Source: JAWLFY01 sp964462125 (GTDB taxonomy: Bacteria; Planctomycetota; Planctomycetia; Pirellulales; Pirellulaceae). From it: a DNA stretch of 9,229 nucleotides. Every line of letters starts with the position of its first letter. The stretch's first letter is position 1. Below, piece by piece: positions 1 to 8,000 of this stretch. The stretch covers positions 1 through 9,229 of the forward strand of contig CAYWXT010000226.1 of assembly GCA_964462125.1 (NCBI GenBank), given 5' to 3'. Both the position numbers and the translations under genes were made by a program. The notes beneath the pieces are model-generated. The model was not told where the DNA came from and did no database searches. It saw nothing but the letters and a program-made list of their open reading frames with translations.

Positions 1-1593
1 CCGGGAACCGCGCTGAAGCCGTCCGACATGCTGGCCATCATCGGCCGCTGGAAGAATGATTCCGTCAAATCCGATCGGGCGGCGGCCATGGCAGCCACCG
101 ATAAGGAACACTTCGCCGCTGCCGGTTACCGGCGCTATCAGGACGCGTTGCGGGCACGCGGCGCCATGGATTTCGATGATCTGCTGCTCCACACCGAACA
201 ACTGCTGGAGGAGAACGAGGAGATCCGCGAATTGGAGGCGGGTCGGTTCGATCACGTCCTGGTCGACGAGTACCAAGACACCAACGGCAGTCAGTACCGG
301 ATCACCCGGCACCTGGCCCTCGGCCACCATAACCTGTGCGTCGTCGGCGATGATGATCAATCGATCTATGCTTGGCGGGGTGCCGACGTCTCGCACATTT
401 TGAACTTCCGCAAGGACTGGCCCGAGGCCAAAGTCGTCTGGCTGGAGAACAACTACCGCAGCACCGGCGCGATTCTGGAGATGGCAAACCGGCTCATCAC
501 GTTCAACGCCGACCGGCACGAAAAGGTCCTTCGTCCCACCCGTCCCACCGGCTCGCGGCCGAGAATCTTGCAGCACAAGGACGAAACGAAGGAGGCCGAG
601 CGGATCGTCGGCGAAATCCGCCACCTGATCGAAAACGAACATGTCCCGCCGCGCGACATCGCGATCCTGTTTCGCACCAACGAGCAGCCGCGGCTGTTCG
701 AAACGTCGCTCCGCAAGGCCCAAGTGCCTTATGTCATGCTGGGAAGCCAGTCGTTCTTTGACCGCCGCGAAGTCCGCGATCTCGTCGCCTACCTGAAGTG
801 GATCGAACAGCCCAATGACGAGATGTCGTTGTTGCGGGTGATCAACACGCCGGCCCGGGGATTGAGCAACAGTACGGTCAAACTGCTGGTTCAGCGGGCC
901 GTGGAGCGGGGCGTGCCAGTTTGGGAAGCCATGCGGAGCCCCGCCGCCCTGGCGGACCTGCCCGCCCCCGCGCGGCGCGGCATCGCCGAACTGGCCGCCC
1001 TCGCCGAGGATGTTCGCCGGCGAGCGGAGAGCGAATCGCTCAGCGATGCCTTTCAAACGCTGATGGAGCGGACCGCCTACGCCGAGGAGATCACCAGGTT
1101 GTATGACCAGCCAGAGGAACGGGAAGCCCGGATGGCCTCAATCGGGGAGATCGCCAACGCAATCGGAATGTACCAAGACGACCATCCCGACGGCGACCTG
1201 TCCGGGTTCCTCAGCGAAATCGCCCTGGCGGGACGTGAGATGGGGAGCGAGAAGGACAAACTGGCGCTGAAAAACTCGGTCTGGTTGCTGACGATGCATG
1301 CTGCCAAGGGTTTGGAGTTCCCGGTCGTCTATTTGGTCGGGATGGAAGAAGGCCTCCTGCCCCACAGACGCAGCGTCAAGTCGGGACGCGAGGAGGACAT
1401 CGCCGAGGAACGCCGCCTCTGCTACGTCGGGATGACCCGCGCCGAAGAAAAACTGACCCTTTCGATGGCCCTGACGCGGCGCAAGTGGGGCAAACCCCGT
1501 CCGACGACGCCTAGCCCCTTCCTCTATGAACTGACCGGAAAAGCGGACAACCCCAACCGGTACCGCCGAAAACCGACCGCCGGCCGCCGCTAG
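1..1593 (+). CDS. Rep/UvrD/PcrA-type superfamily 1A ATP-dependent DNA helicase, 5'-truncated
   Basis: This is the C-terminal part of a 3'-to-5' DNA helicase that unwinds duplex DNA with ATP during repair or replication restart. The frame is open from base 1 (PGTALKPSD precedes the first ATG at 28), so the true start and Walker A (motif I) lie upstream; roughly 140-150 residues are probably missing. Visible motifs: Walker B VLVDEYQDT (256-282), motif III GDDDQSIYAWRGA (346-384), motif IV ENNYRST (445-465), motif V LLTMHAAKGLEF (1285-1320) and motif VI EERRLCYVGMTRA (1405-1443). The segments SFFDRREVRDLVAYLK and MEEGLLPH, and the short tail after PSPFLYEL, look more like Rep than UvrD, which has a longer C-terminus. 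All catalytic motifs in view are intact, so it is probably functional. It ends at TAG 1591-1593. The exact paralogue (Rep, UvrD or PcrA) cannot be settled here, so no symbol is given. Confidence 0.96.
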   Translation, partial: PGTALKPSDMLAIIGRWKNDSVKSDRAAAMAATDKEHFAAAGYRRYQDALRARGAMDFDDLLLHTEQLLEENEEIRELEAGRFDHVLVDEYQDTNGSQYRITRHLALGHHNLCVVGDDDQSIYAWRGADVSHILNFRKDWPEAKVVWLENNYRSTGAILEMANRLITFNADRHEKVLRPTRPTGSRPRILQHKDETKEAERIVGEIRHLIENEHVPPRDIAILFRTNEQPRLFETSLRKAQVPYVMLGSQSFFDRREVRDLVAYLKWIEQPNDEMSLLRVINTPARGLSNSTVKLLVQRAVERGVPVWEAMRSPAALADLPAPARRGIAELAALAEDVRRRAESESLSDAFQTLMERTAYAEEITRLYDQPEEREARMASIGEIANAIGMYQDDHPDGDLSGFLSEIALAGREMGSEKDKLALKNSVWLLTMHAAKGLEFPVVYLVGMEEGLLPHRRSVKSGREEDIAEERRLCYVGMTRAEEKLTLSMALTRRKWGKPRPTTPSPFLYELTGKADNPNRYRRKPTAGRR

Positions 1594-1862
1594 GTTCGAT
1601 CTGAAAGGTGTCTCGGGACAACGTCCCTCCGGTGGCCCTTCAGCCCGTCGCGCGATCGGAAGCTCGCCGACGCGGGCCTCTTGATCGGGCGGCTAGGCAT
1701 TCAAACCTCGCTGTCTCTCTCCCCAAGAAATCCAAAAAAATAGAAAAATTGGTGTGACTGCGACTATTCCGATTCCGCCTAGCTATGCTGGCGGGGGGGG
1801 CAGATCCTGGCCGCGAGTCGGATCATCACTTGTCACATCTCCTACAAGCAACGATTTTCTAG
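1594..1862. other. Intergenic region between helicase and giant protease gene
   Basis: This 269-base stretch holds no credible ORF or RNA gene. Two weak inverted repeats follow the helicase stop: GGGAC-aac-GTCCC (1615-1627) and an imperfect GCCCG/CGGGC stem (1643-1677). Neither has a following T-run, so an intrinsic terminator is not established. The GC-rich start gives way to an A-rich patch near 1729-1748, then a G8 run at 1793-1800. The region probably contains the promoter and 5' leader of the downstream gene, because an in-frame TAG (1860-1862) directly precedes that gene's ATG. Confidence 0.7.
1727..1790 (+). promoter_or_regulatory. Candidate promoter/regulatory segment upstream of the giant protease gene
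   Basis: An A-rich tract (about 1729-1748) in otherwise GC-rich sequence is followed by TTGGTG (1749-1754), a perfect tandem ATTCCG (1766-1771 and 1772-1777) and TATGCT (1784-1789). The base composition and position 70-140 bases before the ATG fit a control region. However, no pair of boxes has good sigma-70 spacing: TTGGTG to TATGCT is 29 bases. The call rests on composition and position only. Confidence 0.2.
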
Positions 1863-2003
1863 ATGCGTAAACGACGAGAGGCGGGCCCCCGCCGGAAGTA
1901 CGCCGCAGGCGGCTCTCGAAAGAACTCTGGACGCGTGCGCACCCGGCGTTTACGCCTCGGTTTTGAGTCGCTTGAGCGCCGCTTGCTGTTGTCGGCAAAT
2001 GCG
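1863..2003 (+). other. Planctomycete-type N-terminal export leader (residues 1-47)
   Basis: The first 31 residues carry 12 arginines and 3 lysines, followed by FESLERRLLLSA and NAP. This arginine-rich stretch plus an (F)E-x-LE-x-R-x-LLSA core matches the short N-terminal signature known from many planctomycete extracellular proteins (the Pfam family described as 'planctomycete extracellular', named from memory). There is no classical hydrophobic signal-peptide core; the only hydrophobic run is LLLSA. TRRLRLGF loosely recalls a twin-arginine motif, but without an h-region that is not a convincing Tat signal. Confidence 0.8.
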
Positions 2004-5000
2004 CCACAGCTGCTGGCGGACGTGATGGACGCGGGGGATCGCGTCAACCGTGCCGATATCGCTGGAACCGAGCAGCAATCGGGGGGATCCCGAGACGGCC
2101 GGGGGAACTCAGCGGCGGCGAGGGACCTCGGCGACTTCTACTGGAGCGACGGTCAGACGCTCCCGCTGCTTCAACTACCGAACGAGCGTGTGGTCAAGCT
2201 GCGTTCACCAGACCAGCCATCCGCCCAAATGGACGCAGCTCCATTGGACAAATGGACACTCACCGGATGGGATCCTGCGGGGCGGCTCGATGACCTGGCA
2301 TTTTTGACAACGGATATCGATAGCGCGAACTTCACGCCCAAGACGAGCCCGACCGGTTCGTCCGCGACCGTGCCGGACGCGACGAACGTGCTGTGGGAAG
2401 CACCGGTATTCATTGAACCGCAAAGTGGGCTGCGGCAGATCGTGACCGACGAGATCATCGTCGCGTTGGATGGTAGCTTGCCCCCCGAACTGTTCTTCGC
2501 CACAGACACGTTCGACAGTTACAGGCCGCTGCTGGGAACATCCGATCAATTCGTCGCCACGCTCACCGGCGGTGGCGGTACGCACACCTTGACGACGGCG
2601 CATCAGCTGCAACAGCAAGCCACGGGCATCGAGTGGGTCTCGCCAAACTTCCTGAGCGAGATGCAAAGGATGGATGCACCCGACGATCCGCTGTTGAATC
2701 TGCAATGGCACCTCGACAACACGGGACAATCCGATGGCCGGGAAGGTGCCGATGCCAAGGTGGCCGACGCCTGGGACTTGTTGGGAGCTTGGGACACGCC
2801 GGAAGCGACCCCGGGCAGCGAAGAGATCGTCATTGCCATTTTCGATGACGGAGTCCAAACGGATCATCCCGATCTGGCCGACGGTATTTGGTCCAATCCC
2901 GACGAGCTAAACGACGGTCAGGACACCGACGGCAATGGCTGGATCGATGACTTGCGTGGTTTGAACCTTGGGGAATCCGGCAGCAACGACCCGAATCCGA
3001 ATACAACCCATGACAACCACGGTACGTCCGTTGCTGGAGTCGCCGCGGCTGTGGGAGACAATGCCGTGGGCTTAGCCGGAGTGGCGGCCGGCGCGAAGAT
3101 CATGCCGATCAAATTGGGTGATGTGGTTGAGATATCGCCAGACCAAACACAGTGGTTGGTAAGCCTCTCGAACCTCGCATCCGCCATCTACTACGCCGGC
3201 GGACGAACGGCCGATGGCAACGGAACCTGGCGCGGGGCGGACATCGGCAATCACAGTTATGGCTTTTCAGGGGGCTCCGCCGTCGTCGACACCGCCTTCG
3301 ATTGGGCGGCGAAAAACGGTCGGGGCGGATTGGGGATGGCGAATTTCGTGTCGTCGGGAAATGATGCCAATGGCACGGATGAATCTCCCGCATACAAAGG
3401 GTATGAGGTAACGCTTCCCGCTGGTGAGTGGGTATTCGAGTGGCGGTACACCAAGAACGCCACCACCGCCGATGGCGATGATGCCGTTTGGATCGGTGAC
3501 ATATCACTCCCCAACGACGAGCACGTTCGGTTTGATACGACCGCGTTGCCCGACGGCTGGTCCTCCGATGGCGACGCCCCCTGGCAAGTGATCGACGACC
3601 CGGCACACACCTATGGCACCGGTCGATACGTTGCTAAATCCGGTGCCATTGGACACGGAGAGCAAACTCGCCTTCGCTCAGCCACAATCGTTCTCGACGA
3701 ACCCGCGTCGCTGGTCTATCAGGCCTGGGTATCGAGCGAGCAGGATGGCGACATCTTTTCGCTGCATGTTTCGGAGGATGGGGGCAACACGTTTCCGCAC
3801 AACCTTCACAACGTAAGTGGGGTTCCGGACGTCGACTTTACGGTTGGATATCCTGCCAGTCTTCCTAGCACCATCGCCGTCGGTGCAAGCACCGACTGGG
3901 ATTACCGGGCGGCGTACAGTCAGTTCGGATCGGCGCTTGACTTCGTTGCTCCCAGCGGCGGCGGCTCTGCCGAAATCATCACGACCGATCGAACGGGGGA
4001 CGACGGCGACAACCCGGACCCGGACAATGCCGACGAACTGGGGAACACGGACTACACGAACGCGTTTGGCGGCACCTCGTCCGCCTCCCCGCTGGCCGCC
4101 GGTATCGGAGCTTTGCTGCTGTCAAAGAATCCGGCGATGACCGCCGAGCAACTTCGCTCGGTCATGCGAACCACCGCCGACCCGATCGGCCAGGCTGACG
4201 ATGATCTCACAACCAGGCCCGCCTATGTCGATGGATTCAACGAATTCTATGGCCACGGTCGCGTCAACGCCTACGCGGCGCTGAACGCCATCGGCTGGGC
4301 CGACGTCGGGGCCGGCAATTCCGCCAACGACGATCGCGGCGAGGTGATCGCGGTCGACGACGATGGCAATCTGTACGTCGCCGGAATGGTGGGCGGTCCC
4401 GGCGAGTTTCAGAGCGACATCCATATCGCCAAATACTCTCCCGCCGGTGCTCCGATTTGGACCCACACAATCGGCGACGGTAACCAAGACGACCAGCGAG
4501 CACTCGGTTTGACAGTCGACGCCGATGGTGGGATCTACGTGACGGGACGCTTCCGAGGCGATGACATCGACTTCGACCCCGGCGTGGACGTACAGCTGCG
4601 CTCTAGCACAAAAGATGCATCGGACAGCTCCACGTTCGATGCTTTTGTCCTGAAACTCAACACCGACGGCGAGTTCCGGTGGGTGAGGACGTTTGGGGGT
4701 GATGCGTCCGTCATCGAGTCCGGCAATGCAATCGCCCTGGACGATCAAGGGCATCTGTATGTCACGGGAGCCTATGGCGGAGCGGTTGTCTTCGATGAGA
4801 GTTCGGGCGACCAAGGAAGTCTCAACAGCCGCGGCGGCGCGGATTCGTTCGTTCTCAAACTTTCCACGTCCGATGGCAGCTTCCATTGGGTCAAGAGCAT
4901 CGGGGGCCTTGGCGCCGACCACGCGACCGGCCTGGCGATCGACTCCGCCGGCGAGCTCTACGTGACCGGCTGGTTCAATGAAATCGGGTTCGACCCCAAC

Positions 5001-8000
5001 TCCGACGGATCCGTCACCTTCGATCCCCAGGGCAGTGGTGACGCATTTCTCGTCAAGCTTGATGCATTGGGAAACCTCGTGTGGGCCAACCAGATCACGG
5101 GAAGCGACTGGGCCCAGGGAATCGCGTTGGCCGTCGATCCGTCGGATCACGTGCTGGTCGCCGGGAAGTTCAACGATGTTCTCGATCTCGATCCGCAAAA
5201 CGATCATCGCGGCGACGTCGATCGGCTGCGGGCGAACTGGGATGACGGCTTTGTTGCCAAGTACGGTCCGGCGGGAACGTTTTTGTGGGCACGAGGCGTG
5301 GGCGGAGCGTTTGAGAACACGGCACGGGATGTCGCAACCGACGACTTGGGAAACCTTTATTTGACCGGTGACTTTATCGGCGCCGCAGGTGTGTTTGATC
5401 CGGCAGACGCCGAGACCTTCCTCCTCGATGACGACGAAGTCGGCTTCGAAGTGATCGACGGAACTTGGTCCAGCGGCGCGGAAGGATTTCATGGCGACCA
5501 TCGATTCACGGCGGCCGGAAATGAGGAGGCGAAGGTTCGCTGGACGCTCACCGATTTGGAACCAGGCCGGTACCACATCGCAGCCACCTGGTCCCCCACA
5601 GCCGATGCCGCCAGCGACGCCACCTTCCGGATCTACGACGGCGGTGATCAGGTCGGCTCGGTCGCCGTTGACCAAGGCGTGGCCCCAGGTCCGGTCTCGG
5701 ACGTTGGCGTTAGCTGGAAGGCCCTGGGCGACGTCGAGAACGTCGGCCATGCCTACCTTTACGAAGTCACCAGCGGTACCTTGGTGGTCGAGCTCGTCGG
5801 CAGTGCTGATGGACGAGTGATTGCCGATGCGATCCGCGCCGAGCGGACGGTGTCCACCACCATGGCCAGTGCCGGAGAGCGGGATGGATTCCTTATCAAG
5901 ATCGATCCTTCCGGGACCACGGTCTGGTCCCGCCGTATGGGAGCCTCAGGCGACGATGTTGGCCGAGGCATCGACATCAATGGTGGACGCCTTTATGTCA
6001 CCGGCTCATTTGTGGGAACGTCCAACGACCGCGCAGAATTCGATACCGGACGTGATGCTCCTAGCCTGACCAGCACGGCAGGCAGCCAAGACATCTTTGT
6101 GCTGAAAGGATATGCCCGGGGGGACGAGATTCGGTTGGTGGATGATGCGCACCCTGACGGAGATCACGACGGTTTTGACGCCGGTGCGAACTGGTCTCTG
6201 GTCAGCGACGTCGAGGGCTTCGACGGCGGCGTTCATCAAAGCGCGCCGGGTTCGGGTGACTTGGCGACATGGTCGTTCTCGGTCACGCCAGGTGTGTACC
6301 GTGTCGCGGCGACTTGGCCAGTGGCTTCGAATCAAGCCACCAATGCCACGTTCACGGTCGTTGATGGGGCCACGGAGCGTGGCACGGTTCAGGTCGACCA
6401 AACTCGCGAATCGCTTGCCAACTCGAGCCCCGCACCGTTCAGCGAAAATCTTGGTTATTTCGACTTCAACGCCGATGGAACGAATTGGAAGACATTAGGA
6501 ACGACGTTCGAAGTCCGTGGCGATGCATTGCAGGTGCAGCTGTCCAATGCCGCGAACAACACGGTCGTTGCCGATGCCGTGCGAATCGAGAGGGTTTGGG
6601 ATCTGCCCGGTCCAGAGATCGAGGTGTTCGATGGGGCGAGGAAGATTGCGCATCAGTCGGGTGCATTGTACTTCGGTGCGACGCTCCTCGGCGATGCGCT
6701 CACTCGCAGACTCTCCATTCACAACACAGGAACCGAGGACGTGGTTCTGCAGCCGGCGACGACCCCGAATGGGTTCACACTTATTGATAATTTTGCGGCC
6801 GATACCGTACTCCAACCGGGCGAGGTGCAGTACCTGAACGTTCGCTTGGATGCCACGACCGTTGGGGAGTATTCCGGTAACCTTGAGGTTCCAAGCGGTC
6901 GATTGGATAACGAATTGATCGGCGCCGACAGCAGCGACAATCCGTTTCAATTCACGCTTCAAGGGGTGGTCGGTAATGTCTATTATGTCAACGACGACTC
7001 CACCGCAGGCGATATTTGGACCACCGCCGTCGGTGACAACAGTCCCGCGAATGCTGGCGAGTCACCCGGCCAGCCAGCCGCCACCGTTCAGTACATTCTG
7101 GACCAGTACGCCCTTGGGCCCGGCGACGTGATCCGGATCGATACCGGTGATTACAGCTTGTCGGACAGCATTTCGGTGACCGCCGCGGACAGCGGTAACA
7201 GTTCCGCGCCGCTGACTTTCGAGGCGTCGCCCCATGGCGTAACGTTCAGCTTTAGTGAACCAGTCGCCGACACACCCGCATGGCACATCAGCGGGGCTCA
7301 CGTAACATTGACCACGGCGTCCCACGCCGCGGACCCGGCGCTCGCCCAGCGGTGGATGCAGATTCAAGGCGCCGAAACGGGGGTCAGCGTCGCTGCGGAG
7401 GGAACGCGCTTGAGCCGGCTGGATGTGCATGACAGCCTGCTGACCGGAATTCTCGTGACAGGAGCGTCGACCACCGATGTCGTGATCGAGAACGCCCTGG
7501 TGCGAGGGACATCCGCCCCAGAGTCGGAGGGTGGAATTGAAATTTCAGATGCAACGGACGTCACGATCCGTAACAGTACGATCCACTTCAACACCAATGC
7601 GGGGATCGCTTTCACCGGATCGTCGGTGAATAACGTCCTCGAAAATAGCATTGTCTGGGCTCAGGGTGAGGGGGCCACCGCGGTGTCCCTCGAGTCCGGG
7701 TCCTCCTTGAACGCCGCGGATTTCAACAACCTTTATGCCACATCCGGGGCCACCGTGGGTTACCTCGGAAACGAGCATCACCAAACACTCGCTGCGTGGC
7801 AAACGGCCAGTGGACTCGACTCGCAAAGCATGAGCATTGACCCGCGGTTCGCTGACGCGGCCAGTGGCGACTTTCACCTCAAGTCGACCGGCGGGCGGTA
7901 TGACAGGACACTCGGGTTGTCGCCTGATGACCCGCTCGCGTGGATCGTGGATCCCGCCAGCAGCTCGGCCATCGATGCCGGTGACCCGTTGGACAACTAC

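Noticed and set aside
28..30. ATG at 28 as the real start of the helicase
   Set aside because: The frame is open to base 1 and the protein would lack Walker A; the gene clearly begins upstream.
1615..1677. Hairpins after the helicase stop as an intrinsic terminator
   Set aside because: The stems are short or bulged (5 bp with a 3-base loop; GCCCG/CGGGC with a bulge) and no T-run follows.
2205..2867. Antisense ORF of 220 codons opposite the propeptide region
   Set aside because: The sense frame carries propeptide and kexin-entry motifs (QWHLDNTGQ); the antisense translation is arginine-rich with no domain.
4122..5750. Antisense ORF of 542 codons opposite the protease end and propeller
   Set aside because: It is a mirror of codon-position GC bias in the sense gene. 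Its translation has no recognisable domain, while the sense frame shows clear propeller blades throughout.
4299..6113. Tandem DNA repeats or CRISPR-like array in the propeller region
   Set aside because: The periodicity is at protein level only; the blades are strongly diverged at the DNA level and no identical spaced repeats were seen.
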